In this document: positions 16,748 to 25,419 of the stretch, in pieces
Position numbering within the stretch: the first letter of the stretch is position 1
Layout of the letters: each line of letters opens with the position of its first letter
Assembly (NCBI GenBank): GCA_947084935.1
Contig: CAMTUH010000012.1
Span: 1-64,000, forward strand
Direction of reading: 5' to 3'
Origin: CAMTUH01 sp947084935
GTDB taxonomy: Bacteria; Pseudomonadota; Gammaproteobacteria; Coxiellales; Coxiellaceae
Length of the DNA stretch: 64,000 bases
The notes under the pieces: model-generated
Seen by the model: only the letters and a program-made list of their open reading frames with translations
What the model was told of the DNA's origin: nothing
Databases searched by the model: none
Made by a program: the position numbers and the translations under genes

Positions 16748-17887
16748 TTATGTCAAATAGATAGTCACTTTTACAATCTCTTTGTGTTGGATTGATTCGT
16801 TATACATCGCTTCCAGCGTTTCCCGATTAATATCTTGAACTACTTCCAAGGGTAAATAAATTTCAACCTGGAGTTTTCCGTTTAAGTAATGCAACACTTT
16901 CCGTCGAATCCGGTCATTCCCGGGAAGATTTTTCCAGCAGTGTTGCAACGATTCATTGATTGCGTTTCGATTCGGCAAATTGATGGATAACATGGACTGT
17001 TGATCGTCTTCGGGGTCGATATGGACCGTGACGTCTGCGACGCAATCCAATTGATTCATCAGCATGAGATGCACTTGCTCACTGATGTAGTGCCCTTCCG
17101 AAACGCTGATGTTCGGTTGGACTTGTATGTGAACGTCGACGAAAACATGATCGCCGTGTGAACGCGTTCGTAATTGGTGGATGGCAACGACGCCCGACAC
17201 GCTGGAAATGATGCCGCTGATTTTTTTTAGCGTGCTTTCGTCTACGCCCGTGTCAATTAATTCTTTGATGCTTTTCCACGTAATGCGAATACCCATTTTG
17301 AGAATCAGTGCTGCGATAATTAATGCGCCAATCGCGTCAAGCCATAACACACCAAACAGAGCGCCAATTACGCTGATTAATACGATAATAGAAGTGAGTG
17401 CATCTCCGCGATTATGCCACGCGTTGGTGCGCAATAAATCGGATTGAATTTTATTTCCTTGGTGAAGCGTGTACCGGAATAATCCTTCGTTGGCGATAAC
17501 CGAAACCACGGCGACGACGACAACAGACCACCCGGGTTTTTGTAAATGCAGACGATGGGTCAGGTGGTGGATGGAATCGTAGGCAATTCCTAATCCCACG
17601 GCGATCAGAACGAGGGAAATAATCACGGCGCTGATGGTTTCAATGCGGCGGTGGCCGTACGGGTGTTCTTTGTCGGGTGATTGGGAACCCATGCGGGCGG
17701 CAAACAACACGAGCCCGTCGGTGATGAGGTCGGAAAACGAGTGGAGTCCGTCGGCAATCAAGGCTTGGGAATACCCGAGGTAACCCACGAGTATTTTAAA
17801 AAGGGCGAGCAGACTGTTCGCAGCGGCATTGACGGTGGTGACCACCGCGGCCGTACGAAAACGTCGGAAGTTTGAAATCACAGGCAT
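16748..17887 (-). CDS. Cation diffusion facilitator (divalent metal efflux)
   Basis: 379 residues. An N-terminal six-helix transmembrane domain carries metal-site motifs ADGLHSFSDLI (TM2) and NAWHNRGDAL (TM5), the HxxxD-type pair of this family. From about residue 215 there is a cytoplasmic domain (DTGVDESTLKKIS ... HQLRTRSHGDHVFVDVHIQVQP), extended beyond the usual ferredoxin-like fold by about 80 residues. The family exports Zn2+, Fe2+, Mn2+ or similar ions in exchange for H+. Its position divergent from the SUF regulator hints at an iron link, but that is inference only. Confidence 0.92.
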   Translation of the reverse strand: MPVISNFRRFRTAAVVTTVNAAANSLLALFKILVGYLGYSQALIADGLHSFSDLITDGLVLFAARMGSQSPDKEHPYGHRRIETISAVIISLVLIAVGLGIAYDSIHHLTHRLHLQKPGWSVVVVAVVSVIANEGLFRYTLHQGNKIQSDLLRTNAWHNRGDALTSIIVLISVIGALFGVLWLDAIGALIIAALILKMGIRITWKSIKELIDTGVDESTLKKISGIISSVSGVVAIHQLRTRSHGDHVFVDVHIQVQPNISVSEGHYISEQVHLMLMNQLDCVADVTVHIDPEDDQQSMLSINLPNRNAINESLQHCWKNLPGNDRIRRKVLHYLNGKLQVEIYLPLEVVQDINRETLEAMYNESIQHKEIVKVTIYLT

Positions 17888-17911
17888 TTTGAGCCCTTTC
17901 CTTTCTTCTCG

Positions 17912-17944
17912 TTGCGATATAGGACAAATATGGTACTATATTTG
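17912..17944 (+). promoter_or_regulatory. Promoter and dyad operator of the SUF operon
   Basis: TTGCGA (17912-17917), 16 bp, TACTAT (17934-17939). A perfect dyad CAAATAT-GGTACT-ATATTTG (17925-17944) covers the -10. Its position suggests repression by the Rrf2-type regulator encoded next. It is not an evident match to the E. coli IscR consensus. Confidence 0.55.
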
Positions 17945-17993
17945 GGCTAAAAGGGAAATCTAATTACCTCCATAATCAAAGTGCAGTGTTTTT

Positions 17994-18491
17994 ATGTTGA
18001 AAATCAGTCGATTAGCTGACTACGCCACGACGGTGATGCACACGCTTGCGCGATTGCCGTCCGAGCGTTTTAGTGCAGCCCAGATTTCCAGTGAAACCCA
18101 AATCGCAACACCAACCGTCAGCAAGGTACTGAAGCTATTAAACGAAGCACGGTTAGTGAATTCAGAACGCGGCGTAACGGGGGGGTATCAACTGGCGCGA
18201 GCACCGGAATCCATCAGCCTCGCCGACATCATCACCGCGATTGACGGCAGTCCGGCCGTGATGGAGTGTTGCCGCGGGGAGAATATCTGCGATCGTGATC
18301 AGGTGTGTGAGCTCCGAAATAATTGGCAAACGATTAATGCGGTTATTCTGGATGTCTTGACCGATTTAAATTTGGCTGATATGAAACGGCCGTTAGTTCG
18401 CGACAAATGGAAACGCGCTGAAAAAAACGCGTGTCAATGTAATTGCAACTGCCCATGCTCAACCCAGCGAGACAGGAACGCCGATGCGTGA
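17994..18491 (+). CDS. Rrf2/IscR-type SUF regulator with Cys-rich tail
   Basis: 165 residues. A winged-helix DNA-binding domain spans residues 1-80 (RLADYATTVMHTLARL ... GGYQLARAP). The three-cysteine cluster ECCRGENICDRDQVC at about 91-105 fits an Fe-S sensor of the IscR/SUF-regulator group. Such proteins repress or activate Fe-S assembly genes according to cluster occupancy. After about residue 145 there is an unusual tail, ACQCNCNCPCSTQRDRN, with five extra cysteines. The gene overlaps sufB by 8 bp, so it is the first gene of the operon. Confidence 0.9.
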   Translation: MLKISRLADYATTVMHTLARLPSERFSAAQISSETQIATPTVSKVLKLLNEARLVNSERGVTGGYQLARAPESISLADIITAIDGSPAVMECCRGENICDRDQVCELRNNWQTINAVILDVLTDLNLADMKRPLVRDKWKRAEKNACQCNCNCPCSTQRDRNADA

Positions 18492-19923
18492 TAAATATTT
18501 AAATCAACTCGTCAATAAAAAATACCGCCACGGATTTGTGACGGATATTGAGTCCGATATTATTCCGCCCGGTTTGAATGAAGCGGTGGTTCGCCTTATT
18601 TCTGCGAAAAAATCAGAGCCGGATTTTATGTTGCAGTGGCGACTGCGTGCTTATCGTCATTGGGTCACGATGCAATCTCCTTTGTGGGCGCATTTAAAAT
18701 TTCCGCCGATCGACTATCAAGCGATTAGCTATTACGCGGCGCCTAAGACAAAACCAAAATTAAAAAGCATGGATGAAGTCGATCCCAAATTATTGGAAAC
18801 TTATGATAAGTTGGGCATTCCGCTACACGAGCGACAACGATTAGCGGGTGTCGCCGTCGATGCTGTTTTTGATAGCGTTTCAGTGGCAACGACGTTTAAA
18901 GAAAAACTTGCGGAAGCGGGCGTGATTTTTTGTTCTTTTTCAGAAGCGGTTCAAAAATATCCTGAATTGGTGGAAAAGTACTTAGGAAGCGTCGTTCCTT
19001 ATCGAGATAATTATTTTGCGACGCTGAATTCAGCGGTTTTTAGTGACGGGTCGTTTGTGTACATTCCAAAAGGCGTGCGTTGTCCCATGGAATTGTCCAC
19101 GTATTTTCGCATTAACACAGCAAACACCGGTCAATTTGAGCGAACACTGATTATTGCGGACGAGGGCAGTACCGTCAGCTATTTAGAAGGGTGCACGGCG
19201 CCGATGCGCGATGAAAATCAATTGCATGCGGCAGTGGTTGAATTGGTGGCGCTGGATAACGCACAAATTAAATATTCCACCGTACAAAATTGGTATCCGG
19301 GTGATGAAACGGGCAAAGGCGGTATTTACAATTTCGTGACGAAACGAGGTGCGTGTCGTGGCGTTAATTCAAAAATATCGTGGACACAGATCGAAACGGG
19401 GTCGGCGATTACGTGGAAATATCCGAGCGTTATTTTGAAGGGTGATAATTCCGTGGGAGAGTTCTACTCCGTTGCATTGACGAATCATTTTCAACAAGCC
19501 GATACGGGCACGAAAATGTTTCACATCGGCAAAAATACGCGGAGTACGATCATTTCAAAAGGAATTGCCGCCGGTCATGGGCAAAACAGTTATCGGGGTT
19601 TAGTCCGAGTCACTCCGGGCGCGCAAAACGCGAGAAATTACAGTCAATGCGATTCGCTGTTGTTAGGAAACCAGTGTGGTGCGCATACGTTTCCTTATCT
19701 CGAAGTGAAGAATAAAACAGCGCGTGTGGAGCACGAAGCAACGACATCTAAAATTGGAGAAGATCAACTATTTTATTGTCGTCAACGGGGAATTTCTGAA
19801 GAAGACGCCGTGTCGATGATTGTGAATGGGTTTTGTAAACAAGTTTTTCAAAAACTTCCGATGGAATTCGCTGTAGAAGCTCAAAAGTTAATGGAAGTCA
19901 GTTTAGAAGGAGCAATTGGCTAA
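18484..19923 (+). CDS. sufB: Fe-S scaffold subunit SufB
   Basis: Forms the SufBC2D scaffold where clusters are built. 479 residues, typical length. The family beta-helix core is clear: LNSAVFSDGSFVYIPKGVRCPMELSTYFRIN, EGCTAPMRDENQLHAAVVE, GAQNARNYSQCDSLLLGNQCGAHTFPYLEVKN and EDQLFYCRQRGISEEDA. It begins inside the end of the regulator gene and its stop overlaps the sufC start (TAATG), so translation is coupled on both sides. Confidence 0.97.
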   Translation: MRDKYLNQLVNKKYRHGFVTDIESDIIPPGLNEAVVRLISAKKSEPDFMLQWRLRAYRHWVTMQSPLWAHLKFPPIDYQAISYYAAPKTKPKLKSMDEVDPKLLETYDKLGIPLHERQRLAGVAVDAVFDSVSVATTFKEKLAEAGVIFCSFSEAVQKYPELVEKYLGSVVPYRDNYFATLNSAVFSDGSFVYIPKGVRCPMELSTYFRINTANTGQFERTLIIADEGSTVSYLEGCTAPMRDENQLHAAVVELVALDNAQIKYSTVQNWYPGDETGKGGIYNFVTKRGACRGVNSKISWTQIETGSAITWKYPSVILKGDNSVGEFYSVALTNHFQQADTGTKMFHIGKNTRSTIISKGIAAGHGQNSYRGLVRVTPGAQNARNYSQCDSLLLGNQCGAHTFPYLEVKNKTARVEHEATTSKIGEDQLFYCRQRGISEEDAVSMIVNGFCKQVFQKLPMEFAVEAQKLMEVSLEGAIG

Positions 19924-20663
19924 TGTTAAAAATAAAAAATTTACACGCGGCGGTGGATCACCACGAAATTCTTCGTGGTATCGATTTAACGGTGAATGCC
20001 GGAGAAGTGCACGCCATTATGGGGCCGAATGGTTCGGGCAAGAGCACGCTGGCGTCGATTTTGGCGGGGCGAGAGGAGTATGCGGTCACGCAAGGTACTG
20101 CCACTTACGGGGATGAAAATTTACTCGCGTTATCGCCCGAAGAACGTGCGGTGCGCGGTTTGTTTTTAGCATTTCAATATCCCGTTGAAATTCCTGGCGT
20201 CAATAATCTTTATTTTATGCGCACGGCCGTTAACAGCATACGAAAAAGTCGGGGTGAGTCGGAATACGATGCGATGGATTTTATCGAATTGGTGAATCAA
20301 AAAATTGCTTCTATTCAGATGGACGATAAGTTTTTAAAACGATCGGTAAACGAGGGATTTTCGGGCGGCGAAAAGAAGCGAAACGAAATATTACAAATGT
20401 TGTTGTTGGAGCCGAAATTTTCGATTTTGGACGAAACTGATTCGGGGCTGGACATTGATTCCCTTCAAATGATTTCGAAAGGCGTGAACAGTCTGCGGCG
20501 CACGGATCGATCGGTGTTGGTGGTGACGCACTATCAGCGATTACTGGATTACGTTGAGCCGGACTTTGTGCACGTGTTACTGAATGGTCGGATTGTGAAA
20601 TCCGGCGATAAATCGCTCGCGCGTGAATTAGAAGCTAAAGGTTACGGATGGTTATCGGAATGA
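19923..20663 (+). CDS. sufC: Fe-S assembly ATPase SufC
   Basis: ABC-type ATPase that drives SufBCD conformational changes. 246 residues. Walker A GPNGSGKST at about 36-44, the signature NEGFSGGEKKRNEILQ, Walker B KFSILDETDSGLDID, and an H-loop VVTHYQRLL are present. The Walker B aspartate is followed by ETDSGLD, as usual for SufC. It overlaps sufB by one base and sufD by up to 16. Confidence 0.97.
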   Translation: MLKIKNLHAAVDHHEILRGIDLTVNAGEVHAIMGPNGSGKSTLASILAGREEYAVTQGTATYGDENLLALSPEERAVRGLFLAFQYPVEIPGVNNLYFMRTAVNSIRKSRGESEYDAMDFIELVNQKIASIQMDDKFLKRSVNEGFSGGEKKRNEILQMLLLEPKFSILDETDSGLDIDSLQMISKGVNSLRRTDRSVLVVTHYQRLLDYVEPDFVHVLLNGRIVKSGDKSLARELEAKGYGWLSE

Positions 20664-21949
20664 AAGAAAACACCATCAGTAAAAATTGGGAAGAAAGCGA
20701 ATTGGCGGCCTTACAGGTTGGCGATGTATTATTGTCAGATTGGCAAACCGATCGATTGAAGCAATTCGTTTCGCAGGGCTTTCCTACGCGTCACATTGAA
20801 CATTGGAAGTACACGCCGGTTCGCGAAATTGAAAAGCACGCGTTCAAGCGAATGCAGCCGTCTTCGACGGATTTTCATTCAGAAATTCATGCGTTAACGG
20901 ATGCGTATCTGGTGGTATTCGTCAACGGACATTTTCAGAGAGACGCTTCACGTCTGCCTAAAGAAATCGAATTGAGTGATTTGAGGGCTACACCGTGGCA
21001 CGAACAATTATCACGGGATTCTGTGTATCAAACTCCTTTTTCTCTGTTGAATGATGCGCTCTTTACAACGGGCTATGTGTGGATGATTCCACCGAACGTG
21101 CACGTGGATCGGCCGATCCACGTCATTCATCTGACACAGCACGAATCAACAGTAACGATGGATCATCCCAGAAATTTATGGGTCATTAGTGAAAATGCCA
21201 GTGCGACGGTATTCGAGGAATACCGTGGAGAAAATGGGGTGGTATATTTCAACAACGTGGTTACTCACATTGATGCTCAAGCCGGGGCTCGTCTTCATTT
21301 TTACAAATTGCAGCAAGAGGGCGATCGCGCGTTTCACATCGCCAACACGATTATTCGTCAGGCGAGAAACAGTGCAGTGTATACGTACAACGTGTCGTTG
21401 GGCGCGAAACTGAGTCGCGATGATTTGAATTTTTCTTTGAATGAACCCGGTACACAGTGTGAATTACTGGGATATTATCATTCGAAAGGGGAAAGCGTGG
21501 TGGATCATCACGTTCGTATTGACCACCGTGTTCCACACGGCGAAAGCCGGCAAAATTATAAAGGGATTATTGACGAGGGCTCATCGGCAGTATTCAATGG
21601 AAAAATACTGGTTCATCCCGAGGCGCAAAAAGTCACGGCCACACAGTCCAACAAAAATTTACTGTTGTCTCCTTCGGCGGAAGTCAACGCAAAACCCGAA
21701 TTAGAAATTTACGCGGACGACGTGAAGTGCACGCACGGCGCTACCATTGGACAATTAGACGAAGAGGCGTTGTTTTATTTGCGCAGCCGAGGGATAAAAG
21801 AGGCGGTAGCCCGACATTTATTGACCTGCGCATTTGCAGACGACATTTTGGAAGCACTGCCCCATCCACTCATCGCGGCAGCGATTAAACAGCGCGTGGT
21901 GGATCGATTAGCGACGGGCCACTGCGTGGGGGATTGTCATCATGGATAA
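20648..21949 (+). CDS. sufD: Fe-S scaffold subunit SufD
   Basis: SufBCD partner paralogous to SufB; 433 residues. Visible SufD features are RHIEHWKYTPVR near the N-terminus, a beta-helix with HFYKLQQEGDRAFHIAN, DLNFSLNEPGTQCELLGYY, SRQNYKGIIDEGSSAVFNGKILVHPEAQKVTATQSNKNLLLS, and the C-terminal DDVKCTHGATIGQLDEEALFYLRSRGI. Two starts are possible: the ATG at 20648 with AAAGG upstream, or 20660, which gives the compact ATGA overlap with sufC. The first is reported on its better ribosome-binding site. Confidence 0.94.
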   Translation: MVIGMKENTISKNWEESELAALQVGDVLLSDWQTDRLKQFVSQGFPTRHIEHWKYTPVREIEKHAFKRMQPSSTDFHSEIHALTDAYLVVFVNGHFQRDASRLPKEIELSDLRATPWHEQLSRDSVYQTPFSLLNDALFTTGYVWMIPPNVHVDRPIHVIHLTQHESTVTMDHPRNLWVISENASATVFEEYRGENGVVYFNNVVTHIDAQAGARLHFYKLQQEGDRAFHIANTIIRQARNSAVYTYNVSLGAKLSRDDLNFSLNEPGTQCELLGYYHSKGESVVDHHVRIDHRVPHGESRQNYKGIIDEGSSAVFNGKILVHPEAQKVTATQSNKNLLLSPSAEVNAKPELEIYADDVKCTHGATIGQLDEEALFYLRSRGIKEAVARHLLTCAFADDILEALPHPLIAAAIKQRVVDRLATGHCVGDCHHG

Positions 21950-23171
21950 TCGACCGATTAACACGATTCGTGAAGATTTCCCGCTGCTGAAGCAAAAAAG
22001 CCGCGGAAAGACCTTGGTGTATTTAGACAGCGGTGCAACCGCTCAGAAACCGCAAGCCGTTCTCGATGCGTTGCAGCATTACTATTGTTACGACAACGCG
22101 AACGTGCACCGCGGATTATACGATTTAAGCGAGCGCGCAACCGCCGCTTACGAAGCCACGCGAGAAAAAGTGAAAAACTTTATTAACGCAAGGCACACGC
22201 ACGAAATTATCTTCACGCGCAGCACGACGGAATCCATTAATTTAGTAGCCATGAGTTTTGGATTATTAAAAATAAAAAGCGGCGATGAAATTATCGTTTC
22301 TGAAATGGAGCACCATTCTAATATTGTGCCGTGGCAATTACTGGCCGAACGAACGGGCGCCGTTTTAAAAGTCATTCCGGTGAACGACGACGGAGCGCTG
22401 AATATCGAAAAATACCAGTCGCTATTGAATCAGCGAACGAAACTCGTCGCACTCATTCACGTGTCCAACGTGTTGGGAACGGTGAATCCGGTCAAACGAA
22501 TTATTCAATTGGCGCACGATAACCGCGTACCTGTGTTACTCGACGGAGCTCAAGCCGTGCCGCATCAACACGTGGATGTCCAGGATCTCGATTGCGATTT
22601 TTATGCTTTTTCCAGCCACAAACTGTACGGCCCGACGGGCGTGGGTGTATTGTACGGGAAAACCGAATGGTTGAACGCCATGCCGCCTTATCAGGGTGGT
22701 GGCGATATGATTCGCCGGGTCAGTTTCAGCAAAACGGAATACAACGTGCTTCCCTATAAATTTGAAGCGGGTACACCGAATATTGCGGGTGTTGTGGGGC
22801 TGGGAGCGGCCATCGATTATCTCGAAAAAATTGGAATTGAAAAAATACACGAATACGAGAGCGGTTTACTGCGTTATGCGACGGAAGTGCTGTTGAAAAT
22901 TCCGGGTTTAACCATTATTGGAGAAACAGCGGAAAAGGCGGCGGTGATTTCTTTTGTGATGGAGCAAGCGCATCCGCACGATATTGCAACGATTTTGGAT
23001 AACGAAGGCATTGCCATTCGCGCCGGACATCATTGCGCTATGCCACTGATGGAACGTTTTCGCGTTCCGGCGACGGCTCGGTTGTCGTTTGCTGTGTATA
23101 ACACGGTCGACGAGATTGATCGCGCGGTTGTTGGATTGTATAAGGTGATTGAATTTTTTGGGAGGAAATGA
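21942..23171 (+). CDS. sufS: Cysteine desulfurase SufS
   Basis: PLP enzyme that takes sulfur from cysteine as a persulfide for cluster assembly. 409 residues. PLP Lys lies in FSSHKLYGPTGVGVLYG (about residue 228); the active-site Cys lies in IRAGHHCAMPLMERF (about 367). RSTTESINLVA and EMEHHSNIVPWQ are typical of group II (SufS/CsdA) desulfurases. It overlaps sufD by 8 bp. A large palindromic repeat starts at its stop codon and separates it from sufU. Confidence 0.97.
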   Translation: MDNRPINTIREDFPLLKQKSRGKTLVYLDSGATAQKPQAVLDALQHYYCYDNANVHRGLYDLSERATAAYEATREKVKNFINARHTHEIIFTRSTTESINLVAMSFGLLKIKSGDEIIVSEMEHHSNIVPWQLLAERTGAVLKVIPVNDDGALNIEKYQSLLNQRTKLVALIHVSNVLGTVNPVKRIIQLAHDNRVPVLLDGAQAVPHQHVDVQDLDCDFYAFSSHKLYGPTGVGVLYGKTEWLNAMPPYQGGGDMIRRVSFSKTEYNVLPYKFEAGTPNIAGVVGLGAAIDYLEKIGIEKIHEYESGLLRYATEVLLKIPGLTIIGETAEKAAVISFVMEQAHPHDIATILDNEGIAIRAGHHCAMPLMERFRVPATARLSFAVYNTVDEIDRAVVGLYKVIEFFGRK

Positions 23172-23283
23172 AGATCAAATAAGTTTTGTACATTCGTTCG
23201 GGGACGTACATCCTGTACTCGGCGCTTCTTACCTTCCGTGGTCGCGACGCCCCTCACGAATGCACAAAAACTTATTTGATCTT
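23171..23283. repeat. Large inverted repeat with conserved core (copy 2)
   Basis: Arms of 26-27 nt (23171-23196 and 23257-23283) match with one mismatch and one extra A. The core has GACGTACATCCTGTACTCGG followed by CGCTT, TACC, CCGTGG and CGCGACG, as in copy 1 at 11455-11558. The arms share little with copy 1. It lies between sufS and sufU and could split the SUF transcript. Confidence 0.85.
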
Positions 23284-23308
23284 AATTCTAAGAAATAGGT
23301 ATTTTTAT

Positions 23309-23755
23309 ATGGCTGATTTACAAGAACTGTATCAACAATTGGTGATTGATCACGGTCGTCACCCGCGTCATTTTGGAAAATTGGCGGACGTTAATCACAC
23401 GAAAGAGGGATATAACCCACTGTGTGGTGACCGATTGATGGTTTATATTCGCGAAGAAAAAGGCGTTATCCAAGAGGCGCAGTTTGAAGGCAGTGGTTGC
23501 GCGATTTCTATGGCATCGGCATCGTTGATGATGGAAACGATACGCGGAAAATCATTATTGGTTATCGACACGTTGTTTACTGACTTTCACGATGCAGTCA
23601 CTGGAAAATCCAAGCCGGATCCGAAGAAATTGGGGAAATTAGCCGCGTTGTCTGGCGTGTCGGAATTTCCGGCTCGCGTGAAGTGTGCCACGTTGTGTTG
23701 GCACACGGTGATCGCGGCGCTTAAGAATAACAAAGAATTAATTACGACGGAGTAG
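23309..23755 (+). CDS. sufU: SufU-type Fe-S assembly protein
   Basis: 148 residues from the ATG at 23309 (AGGT upstream). SufU accepts sulfur from SufS in a zinc-dependent way. Conserved parts: LYQQLVIDHGRHPRHFGKL, YNPLCGDRLMVYI (Cys and Asp zinc ligands), FEGSGCAISMASASLMMETIRGKS, and a C-terminal VKCATLCWHTVIAAL. The 42 codons before it in the same frame are repeat sequence and were rejected. Its stop codon TAG is the first TAG of a dispersed repeat, so the native C-terminus may have been trimmed or replaced. SufU is more usual in Gram-positives than SufE. Confidence 0.93.
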   Translation: MADLQELYQQLVIDHGRHPRHFGKLADVNHTKEGYNPLCGDRLMVYIREEKGVIQEAQFEGSGCAISMASASLMMETIRGKSLLVIDTLFTDFHDAVTGKSKPDPKKLGKLAALSGVSEFPARVKCATLCWHTVIAALKNNKELITTE

Positions 23756-23845
23756 CCTGGATGGAGCCACGCTTTGCGGGGCGTAATCCAGGAACTCAGG
23801 AATTCCTTGATTCCGCGTGGCTACATCAAGGCTACACCCAGGCTA
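23752..23845 (+). repeat. Dispersed repeat, GTAGCCTGGATG family; supplies sufU stop
   Basis: Runs from GTAGCCTGGATGGAGCC through GAATTCCTTGATTCCG to ATCAAGGCTAC and a further CCCAGGCTA. The TAG at positions 2-4 of the repeat is the stop codon of sufU. It fills the gap between sufU and the A-type carrier gene. Confidence 0.85.
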
Positions 23846-23855
23846 GTGAGGTGAG

Positions 23856-24224
23856 ATGATGAAAGAGCAACAAAAAAACATTATTCAGTTAACTGAGAAT
23901 GCAGAATCGCATATTCAAAAAATGATTCAACAGCGTCAGGCGAAAGCTTTTCGTTTATCCGTTAAGAAAACGGGATGTTCTGGGTATATGTATAAACCGG
24001 AAGTGGTCGATAAGATTAATCCGGATGACGTGCGTGTTGAGACGGAACGGGGATTAACCCTCTTTCTTGATGCGCACTGCCTGTCTTTAATAAAGGGAAC
24101 CACCGTGGATTACGTGCGCAAAGGTTTAGGGCAATCGCAGTTGCAGTTTATTAATCCGAATGCGGCCAGTGAGTGCGGTTGTGGTGAGAGTTTTAATTTG
24201 AAAGAAGAAGTACTGGAGAAATGA
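23856..24224 (+). CDS. sufA: A-type iron-sulfur carrier (IscA/SufA family)
   Basis: 122 residues. Carries newly made clusters from the SUF scaffold to target enzymes. The three family cysteines are KTGCSGY and the C-terminal SECGCGESF. The start lies after AGGTGAG; ATG at 23856 and 23859 are both possible. It overlaps sufT by four bases (ATGA). It could equally be called an ErpA or IscA homologue; genome position favours the SUF role. Confidence 0.93.
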   Translation: MMKEQQKNIIQLTENAESHIQKMIQQRQAKAFRLSVKKTGCSGYMYKPEVVDKINPDDVRVETERGLTLFLDAHCLSLIKGTTVDYVRKGLGQSQLQFINPNAASECGCGESFNLKEEVLEK

Positions 24225-24766
24225 GTCCTGTCGATAAAGCAGTAGTTGTGCTCAACCGCGACGTCTTTGCGACGTTAATTCCGGCGGGTGCTGCGATTAA
24301 AATACCGCGCGGTGCTGAAGTGACGATTACGCAAAGTTTGGGTGACACGTTTACCGTGAATATCTACGGCAATTTAGCGCGCATTGAAGCGAAAGACGCG
24401 GATGCACTTGGGAAAGAAACGCGAAGTCCGCTCGATGATTTACCGGAAAATGCCACGATTACCGAAAAAGTATGGGCGCAATTGCGCACCGTGTACGATC
24501 CTGAAATCCCGGTGAATATTGCCGATTTGGGTTTGGTGTACGACTGCGAAATCGAAAAATTAAAAGACGATACGTACCGTGTGTTTATTGAAATGACCTT
24601 GACCGCGCCGGGTTGCGGGATGGGTCCCGTTATCGCCGCGGATGCAAAACGCAAAGTACTCGCTATACCCGGTGTTTGCGAGGCTGAGATTGAAATGGTT
24701 TTTGATCCGCCGTGGGATCAAAACCGGATGTCCGATGCGGCTAAGTTACAGTTAGGCCTGTTATGA
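24221..24766 (+). CDS. sufT: SufT-family Fe-S maturation protein
   Basis: 181 residues with an N-terminal extension (residues 1-85) typical of SufT and a C-terminal MIP18/DUF59 domain: VWAQLRTVYDPEIPVNIADLGLVY, TLTAPGCGMGPVIAADAKRKV and MVFDPPWDQNRMSDAAKLQLGLL. SufT helps mature Fe-S proteins in several bacteria. The single Cys in the APGCGM motif is intact. ATGA overlaps exist on both sides (carrier gene before, rlmE after), so it is part of one translational unit. Confidence 0.92.
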   Translation: MSPVDKAVVVLNRDVFATLIPAGAAIKIPRGAEVTITQSLGDTFTVNIYGNLARIEAKDADALGKETRSPLDDLPENATITEKVWAQLRTVYDPEIPVNIADLGLVYDCEIEKLKDDTYRVFIEMTLTAPGCGMGPVIAADAKRKVLAIPGVCEAEIEMVFDPPWDQNRMSDAAKLQLGLL

Positions 24767-25398
24767 CAGCCAGTAAACGTTGGCTCAAAGAGCACCGCGA
24801 TGATGTTTATGTAAAGCGAGCGAAGCAAGAAGGCTATCCCTCCCGCGCGGCATATAAGCTGCTTGAAATCCACGAAAAGGACCACCTATTTAAACCCGGC
24901 ATGGTGCTGGTCGATTTGGGGGCGACTCCCGGTGGATGGTCCCTATTGGCGCAAGAGTTGGTTGGACCGGATGGCTTGGTCATCGCAGTCGATGTATTGC
25001 CGATGCCGTCGATAACTGGCGTGGAATTCATTCAAGGGGATTTTAGCGATCCCAAAGTGTTTGAGCAGTTGTGCGTATTGGTTCAGAAAAAGACAAGCGA
25101 TGGTCAGGTAGATCTTGTCATTTCGGATATGTCTCCTAATATGAGCGGCATGAAGATCATTGATCAGCCCCGATCACTCCACCTGGTCGAATTGGCGTGG
25201 GATTGTGCGAAGACGCTACTAAAACCTGGAGGAACATTTTTAACCAAAATCTTCCAAGGTGAGGGCGTGGATGCGTTCCTGCTCGACTTGCGTCGGCATT
25301 TTAAGCATGTCAAACTTCGCAAACCGAGCGCTTCCCGTTCACGATCTCGCGAGGTCTATCTATTAGGCCGCGAATTTCTGGGTTATAATCAGAATTAG
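24763..25398 (+). CDS. rlmE: 23S rRNA Um2552 2'-O-methyltransferase
   Basis: RlmE (FtsJ/RrmJ) methylates U2552 of 23S rRNA late in 50S assembly. 211 residues, as in E. coli (209). Conserved: RAKQEGYPSRAAYKLLEIHEKD, the SAM-binding VDLGATPGGWSLLAQELVGP, VDLVISDMSPNMSG with the catalytic Asp, and KIFQGEG with the catalytic Lys. It precedes ftsH as in many gammaproteobacteria. The ATGA overlap couples it to sufT. Confidence 0.96.
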   Translation: MTASKRWLKEHRDDVYVKRAKQEGYPSRAAYKLLEIHEKDHLFKPGMVLVDLGATPGGWSLLAQELVGPDGLVIAVDVLPMPSITGVEFIQGDFSDPKVFEQLCVLVQKKTSDGQVDLVISDMSPNMSGMKIIDQPRSLHLVELAWDCAKTLLKPGGTFLTKIFQGEGVDAFLLDLRRHFKHVKLRKPSASRSRSREVYLLGREFLGYNQN

Positions 25399-25419
25399 AA
25401 TCCGTAAGAGGATAATTTA

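Noticed and set aside
23186..23308. N-terminal extension of sufU by 41 codons
   Set aside because: Those codons translate the palindromic repeat at 23171-23283 and do not resemble SufU.
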